From assembly GCF_001676705.1 (NCBI RefSeq), contig NZ_CP016170.1, positions 4,774,001 to 4,838,000 of the forward strand: 64,000 nucleotides of DNA, read 5' to 3'. The number at the start of each line of letters is the position of its first letter. The first letter of the stretch is position 1. The stretch comes from Bordetella bronchialis. Lineage in GTDB: Bacteria; Pseudomonadota; Gammaproteobacteria; Burkholderiales; Burkholderiaceae_B. Shown piece after piece: positions 35,463 through 44,257 of this stretch. Position numbers and translations under genes: made by a program. The notes under the pieces are model-generated. The model did no database searches and was not told the origin of the DNA. It saw only the letters and a program-made list of their open reading frames with translations.

Positions 35463-36440
35463 CTACCCGCCATGCCGCATCCAGCCCAGCAGTATCGTCA
35501 GGGAAATCAGCGATCCCACCGTCGACAGCAGGATGGTGCGCGCGGTGATGAAGGCCTCGCGGCGGTAGAACTCGGCCAGCATGAACGGACCGGTGCCCGT
35601 GGGCAGCGCCGCCAGCAGTACGGCCATCTGGGCCAGCGGCGCGGGCAGCATGAAGACGCGCATCGCCAGCCACCACGTCAGCGCCGGCTGCAGCAGCAGC
35701 TTGCCGGCGGTCAGCGCCAGCATGACCGACGAGCCGGGGGCGGAACCCGCTTTGCCGGCGGCGCCGGCGGTGCGCGCGGCGGGTTGTTTCTCCGCCAGGA
35801 ACAGGCCCAGGCACACCAGCGCGCAAGGCGTCGCCGCCGCGCCCAGCAGGTCCAGGAAGGTCTCGGCCGGCGCGGGCACCGGCAGCCCCGCCACGGCCAC
35901 CGCCGCGCCGGCCGCCGGCGCGACGATCAGCGGATTGCGCGCCATGCGGTGCAAGACTTTCATGGCCACCTTGCGCGGGCGCCTTTCCGATTGCAGGCCG
36001 ACTTCGATCAGCACCACCGCGATGGAGAACAGCACGGAGACCACCAGCAGCGTCGCCACCGTGGCGGGCGCGATGCCCGCATCGCCGAACAGGGCCAGCA
36101 CCAGGGGAAAGCCGATATACGCGGTATTCGCATACGACGCGGCGATGGCATCGACGCTGGCGTCGGCCAGGTGGCGGCCGGCGCGCAGCCGCCAGGCCAG
36201 CGTCATGACGAAGACCGCGGCGCAGGCCAGGCCGAAGGCCGCCACGAAGGCGGGCTGGTACAGCTGGGCCCAGGACGCGTGGGCCATGAGCTTGAACATC
36301 AGCGCCGGCAGCGCCAGCCAGACGACGAAGCGGTTCAGCTCGACGCTGGCGGCCGGGCCGGCGATGCCGCGCCAGCGCAGCGCGAAGCCCGCAAGGATCA
36401 GGGCGAAAATCGGGGCAAGGATAGGCAAGGCGGACAACAT
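35463..36440 (-). CDS. AEC family transporter
   Basis: I chose ATG 36440 (MLSALPILAPIFALILAGF) because CAGGA lies 7 bp upstream; a TTG 21 bp earlier is less likely. The product has 325 residues and about ten spans in two homologous halves. The family motifs FVVWLALPALMF and SYANTAYIGFPLVLALFG are clear. Members (auxin efflux carrier-like, including malonate carriers) move small organic acids. It is divergent from a LysR gene across 140 bp, which suggests LysR control. Confidence 0.85.
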   Translation of the reverse strand: MLSALPILAPIFALILAGFALRWRGIAGPAASVELNRFVVWLALPALMFKLMAHASWAQLYQPAFVAAFGLACAAVFVMTLAWRLRAGRHLADASVDAIAASYANTAYIGFPLVLALFGDAGIAPATVATLLVVSVLFSIAVVLIEVGLQSERRPRKVAMKVLHRMARNPLIVAPAAGAAVAVAGLPVPAPAETFLDLLGAAATPCALVCLGLFLAEKQPAARTAGAAGKAGSAPGSSVMLALTAGKLLLQPALTWWLAMRVFMLPAPLAQMAVLLAALPTGTGPFMLAEFYRREAFITARTILLSTVGSLISLTILLGWMRHGG

Positions 36441-36580
36441 GATGGATTCCTGGACGGGCAAAATCGCGTGCCGGTCGCGGCGCCCGCCCGGTCGTGGGCG
36501 TGACGGTCCCCGCAGCGTAAGCGGGGCCGACGATACAATCCAATTCTTTATTCGACCTTCGACAATACCTTTCCTGCATC

Positions 36581-37459
36581 GTGCTCGACATCAAGCCCCT
36601 GCGCTATTTCGTCACCCTGGCCGAGACGCGCCATTTCGGCCGGGCGGCCGCGCGCCTGCACCTGTCCCAGCCGCCGCTCAGCCGCCAGCTGGCGGCGCTG
36701 GAGGCCGCGCTGGGCGTCAAGCTGCTGGAGCGCAATCCGCGCATGGTGTCCCTGACCCCTGCCGGCGAGCGCTTCCTGGCCGACGCCCGCGCCATCCTGG
36801 CCGCGCTGGAGCAAGCCGGCCGCAACGCCCTGGCCGCCGCGCGCGGCGAAGCCGGCGCCCTCTCCATCGGCTTTACCATGTATGCCGCCTACAGCGTCAT
36901 CCCGGCCTACGCCAAGGCCTACGGCGGCGCCTATCCGGACGTGACCCTGGCGCTGCGCGAAGTGGTGTCGCACGACCTGGCGGCGCAGGTGCTGGACGGC
37001 CGCATCGACGCCGCGGTCGTGATGGCCGGCGGCCAGTACGGCGAACTGTCCAGCCGCGTGGTGCTGCGCGAGCCGCTGTGCGTGGCGCTATCCCGCCACC
37101 ACGCGCGCGCGCGGGCACGCGGCGCGCTGCGCATCGGGCAACTGGCCGGCGAGCCCTTCGTCATGACCTCTGCCGAAGTCGCGCCCGCGCTGCGCGCCAG
37201 CATCGTGGCCCATTGCCGGCGCGCCGGCTTCGAGCCCAGCGTGCGGCTGGAGGTACAGTTGCAGCAGACCGTCCTCAACATGGTCGACGAGGGCGTGGGG
37301 GTCGCGCTGGTGCCGGCCTCCATGCGTAAATCGCGCCTGCCCGGCGTGGTCTTCCGGCCGCTGGCCGACGCCCCGCAATCCGAGCTGGTCCTGCTCTGGT
37401 CGCCACGCAACCGCAATCCCTGCCTGTCCAATTTCCTGGCGTTGGCGACGCCGGCATAG
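36581..37459 (+). CDS. LysR-family transcriptional regulator
   Basis: The GTG start at 36581 gives 292 residues. The N-terminal winged HTH (LRYFVTLAETRHFGRAAARLHLSQPPLSRQ) has the LSQPPLSRQ motif found in BenM/CatR-like subfamilies that respond to aromatic or small carboxylate inducers. The effector domain starts near residue 90. It is divergent from the AEC carrier, its likely target. In the shared 140-bp gap the stretch TTCGACCTTCGA is a short direct repeat of TTCGA close to the start. The ABC exporter gene begins 12 bp downstream and may be cotranscribed. Confidence 0.88.
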   Translation: MLDIKPLRYFVTLAETRHFGRAAARLHLSQPPLSRQLAALEAALGVKLLERNPRMVSLTPAGERFLADARAILAALEQAGRNALAAARGEAGALSIGFTMYAAYSVIPAYAKAYGGAYPDVTLALREVVSHDLAAQVLDGRIDAAVVMAGGQYGELSSRVVLREPLCVALSRHHARARARGALRIGQLAGEPFVMTSAEVAPALRASIVAHCRRAGFEPSVRLEVQLQQTVLNMVDEGVGVALVPASMRKSRLPGVVFRPLADAPQSELVLLWSPRNRNPCLSNFLALATPA

Positions 37460-37471
37460 AGAGTCCCCTAG

Positions 37472-39322
37472 ATGCCCACATCCCGCAATCCTATCTATCG
37501 CCGCTTCGAAACCCTGATCGATCCTTTCCGCCCGGCGCAGGACGAACCGCCGCCGGACGACGTCATCCGCTTCTACCGCCACTATCTGGGGCAGGTGCGC
37601 ACGGCCCTGGTCTTCCTGCTGTTCGTCGGGCTGGCGGGCGCGCTGATCGACGTCACCCTGTTCCGCTTCCTGGGGCGCATCGTCGACCTGGTCAAGGACC
37701 AGCCCGCCGCGGCCTTCTTCAGCGAACACGGCAAGACCCTGGTCGGCATGGCGCTGGTGGTGCTGGTCCTGCGCCCGGTCGTCACGGCCTTGCACGACCT
37801 GCTGGTGCACCAGACGCTGGCCCCGGGGCTGACCACGCTGGTGCGCTGGCAGAACCACCGCTATGTGCTGAAACAGGGCCTGGGTTTTTTTCACAGCGAT
37901 TTCGCCGGCCGCATCGCCAACCGCATCCTGCAGACGGGCGCGGCGCTGCGCGACTCAACGCTGCAGGCGGTGGACGCCGTGTGGCACGTGCTGATCTACT
38001 CCGGCAGCGCGCTGATCCTGTTCTTCGATGCGGACTGGCGCCTGACGCTGCCGCTGATCGTCTGGATCGTCGGCTACATCGTGACCCTGGTCCATTTCGT
38101 GCCGCGGGTGAAATCCCGCTCGGCCACGGCCTCGGAAGCCAGCTCCAAGCTGATGGGCCGCATCGTCGACGGCTATACCAACATCGGCACGCTCAAGCTC
38201 TTCGCCCACAGCCAGCGCGAGGAACTCTACGCGCGGCAGGCCATGGCCGAACAGACGGGCAAGGCCCAGATGGCGGCGCGCCTGATCACCGGGATGGGCT
38301 TCACGATCGCCATCCTGAACGGCATCCTGATCGCCGGCACGCCGGGCCTGGCCCTGTGGCTATGGAGCGAGGGCCGCATGTCGGTGGGCGATATCGCGCT
38401 GGCCACGGGCCTGGCCATGCGCATCGCCGATATGTCGGGCTGGATCATGTGGGTGGTGAACGGCATTTTCGAAAACGTCGGCACGGTGCAGGACGGCATA
38501 CGCACCATTTCGCGGCCGCGCGTGGTGGCCGACCGCGTCGATGCCCAGCCCCTGCAGGTCACGCGCGGCCGCATCTGCTTCGAGAACGTGGGCTTCGGCT
38601 ACGGCAAGGGCGGACTGGTCTTCACCCGGCTGAACCTGGACGTGGCCCCCGGCGAAAAGATCGGCCTGATCGGGCCTTCGGGCGCCGGCAAGTCGTCGCT
38701 GGTCAGCATCCTGCTGCGGCTCTACGACGTGGAGGCCGGGCGCATCCTGATCGACGGACAGGACATCACCAAGGTCTCGCAGGAAACGTTGCGCGCCCAG
38801 ATCGGCGTGGTCACGCAGGATACGTCGCTGCTGCACCGCTCGCTGCGCGAGAACCTGCTGTATGGCCGTCCCGACGCCGGCGAGGAAGCCCTGATGCATG
38901 CCATCCACCAGGCCCGCGCGGATGAATTCATCTTCGACCTGACCGATGGCGAAGGCAACCGCGGCCTGGACGCCAATGTCGGCGAGCGCGGCGTCAAGCT
39001 GTCCGGCGGACAGCGCCAGCGCATCGCCATCGCGCGGGTACTGCTGAAGGACGCGCCCATCCTGGTGCTGGACGAGGCCACCTCCGCGCTGGATTCGGAC
39101 GTGGAGTCCGCCATCCAGGAGAACCTGGAAACCCTGATGCGCGGCAAGACGGTGATCGCCATCGCGCACCGCCTGTCCACCATCGCCAGGATGGACAGGC
39201 TGGTGGTGATGGAACACGGCAACATCGTCGAAACGGGCACCCACGCCGAACTCCTGCGGCGGGACGGCGTCTACGCGCGGCTGTGGCGGCGCCAGACCGG
39301 GGGCTTCGTCGGCCTGGAGTGA
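37472..39322 (+). CDS. ABC exporter, fused permease and ATPase (ABCB/MsbA-like)
   Basis: The protein has 616 residues. Residues about 45-345 form a six-span transmembrane domain, and the rest is the nucleotide-binding domain: Walker A GPSGAGKSS, Q-loop VTQDTSLLHRSLRENLLYG, signature LSGGQRQRIAIARVLL, Walker B ILVLDEATSALD and H-loop IAIAHRLSTIA. Half-transporters of this kind dimerise to export lipids, peptides or drugs. The start lies 12 bp after the LysR stop and has a poor ribosome-binding site, which suggests coupling or read-through from the regulator gene. Confidence 0.9.
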   Translation: MPTSRNPIYRRFETLIDPFRPAQDEPPPDDVIRFYRHYLGQVRTALVFLLFVGLAGALIDVTLFRFLGRIVDLVKDQPAAAFFSEHGKTLVGMALVVLVLRPVVTALHDLLVHQTLAPGLTTLVRWQNHRYVLKQGLGFFHSDFAGRIANRILQTGAALRDSTLQAVDAVWHVLIYSGSALILFFDADWRLTLPLIVWIVGYIVTLVHFVPRVKSRSATASEASSKLMGRIVDGYTNIGTLKLFAHSQREELYARQAMAEQTGKAQMAARLITGMGFTIAILNGILIAGTPGLALWLWSEGRMSVGDIALATGLAMRIADMSGWIMWVVNGIFENVGTVQDGIRTISRPRVVADRVDAQPLQVTRGRICFENVGFGYGKGGLVFTRLNLDVAPGEKIGLIGPSGAGKSSLVSILLRLYDVEAGRILIDGQDITKVSQETLRAQIGVVTQDTSLLHRSLRENLLYGRPDAGEEALMHAIHQARADEFIFDLTDGEGNRGLDANVGERGVKLSGGQRQRIAIARVLLKDAPILVLDEATSALDSDVESAIQENLETLMRGKTVIAIAHRLSTIARMDRLVVMEHGNIVETGTHAELLRRDGVYARLWRRQTGGFVGLE

Positions 39323-39481
39323 TGGGGCTCGCATGCGGGCCCGACCCGGCCCGGGGCCGGCTCGATTGCCCGCCGTCGCCATAAAGGATGACGCAGGCCG
39401 GCCCGGACGGGCCGGGCGCCGGCCTCCCCTGGCGCACGGCCGCGCCATCGGGTAGCCTGCGTAGCCGGAGGCGCACATCCC

Positions 39482-40777
39482 ATGAAAGAAACCAGCGAAC
39501 GCGCGGCGCCGTCCGGCGCGAAGGCCGGTGGCATCGCGCACGCGTTGCTCGCGCACCGCCTGGGCCCGGTCCTGACGATATCCCTGGCCCAGCTGCTGGG
39601 CACCTCGCTGTGGTTCAGCGCCAATAGCGCCGCCGACGACCTGGCACGCGCCTGGGGCGCGACGGCCGCCGATATCGGCCTGCTGACCAGCGCCGTGCAG
39701 ACCGGCTTCATCCTGGGCACGCTGGCGATCTCCATCAGCGGCCTGGCGGACCGCTTCCGCGCCAGCGCCATCTTCGTGTGCAGCGCCGTCGCCGGCGCCG
39801 CCTGCAACGCCGCCTTCGCCTGGCTGGCCGACGGCATCGCCAGCGGCGCGGTGTTCCGCTTCCTGGTGGGCCTTAGCCTGGCCGGCATCTACCCCGTCGG
39901 CATGAAGCTTATCGTCGGCTGGGCGCCGGATCGCACCGGCGCCGCGCTGGCCCAGCTGGTCGCCATGCTGACCCTGGGTACCGCGCTGCCGCACGCGCTG
40001 CGCGCGGCGGGCGCGGGACTGCCCTGGCAGGCGGTGATCGCGGCGTCCTCGGCGCTGGCCTTGCTGGGGGCGGCGATGATACGCATCCTGGGCGACGGGC
40101 CCGGCCGGCGCGATGCCGCGGCGCCCTTGGCAGCGGCCGGTAAGGCCTTGCCTGCGGCAAGCGCGCCCGAAGACCGGCGGCCGACCCTGCTGGATGCCTT
40201 CCGGGCGCGCCGCTACCGTGCCGCCGCGCTGGGCTATTTCGGCCATATGTGGGAGCTGTATGCCTTCTGGACGCTGGTCCCGCTGCTGATCGCGCGATCG
40301 TCGGCGGCCGCCCTGTTCCCGGAAATGGGCGTGTCCGCCGCGTCATTCTGCGTGATCGGCATCGGCGCGCTGGGATGCCTGCTGGGCGGCGCGCTGTCGC
40401 GCAAGCTGGGCAGCGCCAAAGTGGCGCTGGGCGCCCTGGCCCTGTCGGGCGTGTGCGCCCTGGTTTTCTCGCTGGGCTGGCCGGCGCTGCCGGCGCCCAT
40501 GCTGGCCGTCCTGCTGCTGGTATGGGGCGCCGCGGTGGTCGCCGATTCGCCGCAGTTTTCCGCGCTGAGCGCGCGGGCCTGTCCGCCGCAATTGATAGGC
40601 AGCGCGCTGGCGATCCAGAATGCCATCGGCTTCGCCATCACCATTGTGTCCATCGCGGGCGCCATGGCCTTGTTCCAGCGCATCGGCCTGGACGCGACGT
40701 GGCTGCTGGTCCCCGGCCCCGTGCTGGGATTGCTGGGCTACGCCCTGGCGTCCCGCGAAAAAGCGCCCAAGGCTTAG
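39482..40777 (+). CDS. MFS transporter
   Basis: The product has 431 residues with about twelve spans. ISLAQLLGTSLWFSANSAADDL opens the first span, and the motif-A region reads SISGLADRFRAS. A charged loop (about 215-240) joins the two halves. The substrate is unknown; similarity in style is to the CynX/NimT or aromatic-acid-type carriers. GGAGG lies about 10 bp before the ATG. An 8-bp perfect stem with a 2-nt centre (39398-39415) lies in the gap upstream. The stop overlaps the convergent tetR gene by 4 bp. Confidence 0.82.
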   Translation: MKETSERAAPSGAKAGGIAHALLAHRLGPVLTISLAQLLGTSLWFSANSAADDLARAWGATAADIGLLTSAVQTGFILGTLAISISGLADRFRASAIFVCSAVAGAACNAAFAWLADGIASGAVFRFLVGLSLAGIYPVGMKLIVGWAPDRTGAALAQLVAMLTLGTALPHALRAAGAGLPWQAVIAASSALALLGAAMIRILGDGPGRRDAAAPLAAAGKALPAASAPEDRRPTLLDAFRARRYRAAALGYFGHMWELYAFWTLVPLLIARSSAAALFPEMGVSAASFCVIGIGALGCLLGGALSRKLGSAKVALGALALSGVCALVFSLGWPALPAPMLAVLLLVWGAAVVADSPQFSALSARACPPQLIGSALAIQNAIGFAITIVSIAGAMALFQRIGLDATWLLVPGPVLGLLGYALASREKAPKA

Positions 40778-41364
40778 GCGGCCGCCTCGGGCACGAGCAG
40801 CAGGTCGATCAATAGATCGGCCACCGCGCGCATCCGCTTCTGGTCCCGATAGACTCTTTCGATCACGACCAGGCCGCGCGTCATGGTGACGATGGTCCGC
40901 GCCGCCTGCACGGGATCCGCCTGCAGCCGGCCTTGCGCATCGGGCCGCGAGAACCGTTCCAGCAGCGCCGCCTCGATCTCATCCATCAAATCGCGGATGG
41001 CCGCGCGGATGGATTCGTCCAGGTTCTCCGTGCCCAGGGCGGTCTTGGTACTGAGGCAGCCGCGGGCCGGCGTACCCGTGGTCATGGACTTAATGGCGAA
41101 GGCAAAAAAGCGCCGCAGCGCCGCGCGCAGGTCCGGCTTGTCCAAGGCGGCCCGCATCTGGCCGACATATCTTTCCCGGTACACGCCGAACACGCGCAGG
41201 AACAGCGCGTCCTTGTCGCCATACGCGTTGTACAGCGAACCGCGCTGCACGCCGGTGACGGCGGCCAGCTCCTGCATAGTGGTATTGCCGTAGCCCTGCT
41301 GCCAGAAAAGACCGAGTGCCTTCTCCAGCGCCTGGGCCTCGTCGAATTGGCGGACTCCTGCCAT
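40774..41364 (-). CDS. TetR-family transcriptional regulator
   Basis: The product has 196 residues. Residues about 10-55 form the TetR DNA-binding domain with the helix-turn-helix TTMQELAAVTGVQRGSLYNAYGDKDALF. The C-terminal ligand/dimer domain includes GTPARGCLSTKTALG, a motif of the AcrR/YcdC-like branch with a cysteine that may be reactive. It is divergent from an MFS gene, and the 174-bp gap holds three evenly spaced palindromes, its likely operators. Confidence 0.88.
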   Translation of the reverse strand: MAGVRQFDEAQALEKALGLFWQQGYGNTTMQELAAVTGVQRGSLYNAYGDKDALFLRVFGVYRERYVGQMRAALDKPDLRAALRRFFAFAIKSMTTGTPARGCLSTKTALGTENLDESIRAAIRDLMDEIEAALLERFSRPDAQGRLQADPVQAARTIVTMTRGLVVIERVYRDQKRMRAVADLLIDLLLVPEAAA

Positions 41365-41421
41365 GGCGTGCTCCGCATCGCATGCGCGATGGATATCAAC
41401 ATCCGGGCATTGGACACTTTC

Positions 41422-41450
41422 TTGACACTCGTGTCAACTTTGACTAGATT
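41422..41450 (+). promoter_or_regulatory. Predicted sigma-70 promoter of the MFS gene inside the operators
   Basis: TTGACA (41422-41427, perfect -35) is followed by a 17-bp spacer and TAGATT (41445-41450, 4 of 6). The -35 is the left arm of palindrome 1 and the -10 is the centre of palindrome 2, so a repressor bound there would exclude RNA polymerase. Confidence 0.55.
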
Positions 41451-41473
41451 GTCAAACTTGACACTGTTGTCAA
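41422..41473. promoter_or_regulatory. Three 16-bp palindromes with 18-bp period (candidate TetR operators)
   Basis: Palindromes of the form TTGAC-N6-GTCAA occupy 41422-41437, 41440-41455 and 41458-41473, each starting 18 bp after the last. The first has 7-bp arms (TTGACAC/GTGTCAA), the second 5-bp arms and the third 6-bp arms (TTGACA/TGTCAA). They lie 58 bp from the tetR ATG and 66 bp from the MFS ATG. Confidence 0.8.
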
Positions 41474-41538
41474 ATATCAGCCGGCGCGCATGCCAGCGCG
41501 GCGCCGGCGCTGCGGCCCCATCCGGCCATGGAAATCCG

Positions 41539-42744
41539 ATGTCAGCCTCTCCGCTTCCCCTATCCCGTATCGACCGCCTGCTCGTATGGCGGTACATCTT
41601 CGCCGGCCTGTGCGCCAGCCTGGACAGCATCGGCCTGGCGCGCTTCGCCTTTACCCCGCTCATCCCCGAACTGATCCATGCGCATTGGTTCACCACGTCC
41701 GCCGTGGTGTATCTGGGCGCCGCCAATCTGGCCGGCTATGTCCTGGGCGCCCTGATGGGCCGCCCCCTGGCCGCGCGCCTGGCCAATGAGCAGGTATTGC
41801 GCGCCATGATGCTGCTGATCTCCGCCGCCTTCGTCGCCTGCGCGTTCCCGCTGTCCTTCTCGTGGTACTTCGGCTGGCGCTTCGTGTCGGGAATCGCGGG
41901 CGGCGTCGTCATGGTGCTGGTCGCCGGCACCATCCTGCCACATGTGCCGCCGGCGCGCCGCGGCGCGGCCGGCGGCGCGATCTTCCTGGGCCTGGGCCTG
42001 GGCATCGCCGGCTCCGGCACCGTCATCCCGCTCCTGCTGCAATGGGGGCTGGCGCAGACCTGGCTGGGCCTGGGCGCGATTTCGGTGCTGCTGACGGCGC
42101 TGAGCTGGTTCGCCTGGCCCGCCAGCGCCCTGGCCGCCAGCCGCAACGATGCGCCGGCGGCTCGCGCACCGCGTTTCGGCTGGGACGTCCGCTCGCTCTA
42201 TGCGCAATACGCCCTGATGGCCGCGGCCGCCGTGCCGCCCATGGTCTTCCTGGTGGATTTCGTCGCGCGCGGACTGGGCAAGGGCACTTACCTGGGATCG
42301 GTCTTCTGGGCCATCTACGGCCTGGGCGCCATCGCCGGGCCGCCCCTGTACGGCTACCTGGCCGACCGGCTGGGGCCGCGGCCGACGCTGCGCGTGGTGG
42401 CGGTGGCGATGGCCGTGGTGTTCCTGGGCCTGTACGCCAGCAGCGACATGGCCCTGCTGGGCGCCTTGACGCTGGCGATCGGCACGTTCGCCCCCGGCAT
42501 GGTGCCGCTGGTGCTGGCCTGCGTGCATGACGTCGTGCGCCACGGCGCGGCGCGCCAGAACGCGGCATGGACCCGCGCCAGCGTGGTTTCCGCCGCCGCC
42601 CTGGCCGTGGCGGCCTACGCGTTCTCCGCCCTGTTCAATGCGAGCGGCGGCAACCATCGCATGCTGTTCCTGGTCTCCGCCGCCATGCTGGTCGCCACCC
42701 TGCTGCTCAGCCTGCTGTCCCGGGAACGGCGGGCGGCGCGCTGA
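41539..42744 (+). CDS. MFS transporter, YbfB/YjiJ family
   Basis: The product has 401 residues and twelve spans. The N-terminal motif ASLDSIGLARFAFTPLIPELIHA and LGAANLAGYVLGALMG are typical of YbfB/YjiJ-like carriers. The second half contains GLGAIAGPPLYGYLADRLGPRP. The substrate is unknown. Its location opposite the TetR gene with shared operators indicates inducible expression, perhaps by the exported compound. The 3' end overlaps the convergent M81 gene by 38 bp. Confidence 0.85.
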   Translation: MSASPLPLSRIDRLLVWRYIFAGLCASLDSIGLARFAFTPLIPELIHAHWFTTSAVVYLGAANLAGYVLGALMGRPLAARLANEQVLRAMMLLISAAFVACAFPLSFSWYFGWRFVSGIAGGVVMVLVAGTILPHVPPARRGAAGGAIFLGLGLGIAGSGTVIPLLLQWGLAQTWLGLGAISVLLTALSWFAWPASALAASRNDAPAARAPRFGWDVRSLYAQYALMAAAAVPPMVFLVDFVARGLGKGTYLGSVFWAIYGLGAIAGPPLYGYLADRLGPRPTLRVVAVAMAVVFLGLYASSDMALLGALTLAIGTFAPGMVPLVLACVHDVVRHGAARQNAAWTRASVVSAAALAVAAYAFSALFNASGGNHRMLFLVSAAMLVATLLLSLLSRERRAAR

Positions 42745-44257
42745 CGCCGGGCGTGGCGGGCCCCGGCCGCGCGGCGGGGTCGAAGGCCGCGTCTTCCAGC
42801 GGATACAGGGGCCGCGCCCGCTTGGCATAGGGAAAAATCGAATAGTCCGACGTCGTGACGCCCGGACTGTCGCATTCCACCAGGCCGTCGGAGATCGGAA
42901 CGAACACCGGGCGGCAGTACATGCGCGACTTCAGCAAAAGGAAGCGCGCGCGGCGCGGGTCCTGGCCCACGCTCTCGAACACCGCCAGGTCCCAGGGTTC
43001 GTGCGTCTGCTCCGACACCACCACGCGGGCATCGCCCAGGTCCAGCACCGCCGTGCGCCCCATGCTTACGCGCATGCCGGTATAGGTGGGGCCCGTGATC
43101 ACGTAATCGCCGTCGGTGATCGCCAGCACCGTGCCGCTGGCCCGCATCGGTTGCGCGTGGATGCCCAGCGACGCCAGCGAGCGCTTGTTGCCCAGCGGCA
43201 GCGTCACGCGGGCGCCCACGCCCGCCTCTATCATGCTGGCCACGGCCTGGGGGTCGCAGACGATGCCGCACAGGATGTCTTTCATGCCGCGGGCCAGGGC
43301 GGCCTCCAGCACGGCGGTGGTGTCGCAGGTGCCGCCGGAATTGCAGTTGTCCCCGTGGTCCAGCAGCAGGATGGGCCGCCGCGCATCGCGTGCCATGGAC
43401 TCCGCCCGCGCCAGCGAATCCGGCAAGGGCTCGCTGCGGTAGACGAAGCCGTCGCGGCCGGCCCAGATGCCCGCCGCGATGCGTTCGGCCGCGGCTTCCG
43501 CCAGCGCGCGATCGCCATCGGCCACCACCACCACGCTGATGCAGGGGTGGGGGATGTCGGCCAGGCCGAAGCCGGCCAGCACCGACGCCGCCGCCAGGCC
43601 CTGGGCTTCGGCATCGCGCGCGGCCCGCACCGCGTCGCGCATGGCGCCGGTGTCGGTTGCCGAACGCAGGGTGTGCGTCATCAGCGGCGGACGGCGCCAC
43701 GCCATCACGGGATGGAATTCGCCGGCGATCATGCGCCACAGCAGCCGGCCGGCATGGTCGCCGGTCTCGTACATATCCACGTGCGGATAGGTCTTGAAGC
43801 TGACGATCACATCGGCGTTGTCCACCATGCGCGCGGTCACATTGCCGTGCAGGTCCAGGGCGACCGCGATGGGCACGCCGGGCGCCGCCGCCCGCACGCG
43901 GGCCAGCAGATCGCCTTCGCCGTCGTCGCTGTTGCGCGCGACCATGGCGCCGTGCAGGTCCAGGAAGATCGCGTCGCAGCCCGGCACATCGGCCAGGATG
44001 CGGGCGCACATTTCGTCGTAGGCGTCCGCGTCGACCGGCCCGCTGGGATAGGCCCAGGCGGACAAGGGCGTGACCATGGCCGCGCCGTGCGCCTTGGCAA
44101 GATCGATAAAGGCGCCCATGGCGGTGCGGGCGCCCTCGTTTTCGCGGCGCGCATCGTCGCCATAGGCGGGCCCGTTGCGGCCGAAAGCGGACAAGGGGGT
44201 GGGCACGGGCGAGAACGTATTCGTCTCGTGGTTCATCCGCGCGATCAGGACTTTCAT
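42707..44257 (-). CDS. M81 family metallopeptidase (MlrC-like)
   Basis: The product has 516 residues. M81/MlrC motifs are visible: ARMNHETNTFSPVPT near the N terminus, IFLDLHGAMV, VALDLHGNVT, SFKTYPHVDMYETG and LLLDHGDNCNSGG. The histidines and aspartates in these provide the zinc site. MlrC cleaves linearised microcystin fragments in sphingomonads; in other bacteria the family is linked to small peptide or amide degradation, and the true substrate is unknown. The start overlaps the M20 hydrolase gene by 4 bp. The C terminus extends about 25 residues past the usual RPLYPLED end. Confidence 0.85.
   Translation of the reverse strand: MKVLIARMNHETNTFSPVPTPLSAFGRNGPAYGDDARRENEGARTAMGAFIDLAKAHGAAMVTPLSAWAYPSGPVDADAYDEMCARILADVPGCDAIFLDLHGAMVARNSDDGEGDLLARVRAAAPGVPIAVALDLHGNVTARMVDNADVIVSFKTYPHVDMYETGDHAGRLLWRMIAGEFHPVMAWRRPPLMTHTLRSATDTGAMRDAVRAARDAEAQGLAAASVLAGFGLADIPHPCISVVVVADGDRALAEAAAERIAAGIWAGRDGFVYRSEPLPDSLARAESMARDARRPILLLDHGDNCNSGGTCDTTAVLEAALARGMKDILCGIVCDPQAVASMIEAGVGARVTLPLGNKRSLASLGIHAQPMRASGTVLAITDGDYVITGPTYTGMRVSMGRTAVLDLGDARVVVSEQTHEPWDLAVFESVGQDPRRARFLLLKSRMYCRPVFVPISDGLVECDSPGVTTSDYSIFPYAKRARPLYPLEDAAFDPAARPGPATPGVSAPPAVPGTAG

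Noticed and set aside
36441..36580. A defined LysR operator between the AEC carrier and the LysR gene
   Set aside because: The gap is AT-richer near the LysR start and has a TTCGA direct repeat, but no convincing T-N11-A dyad that I could assign with confidence.
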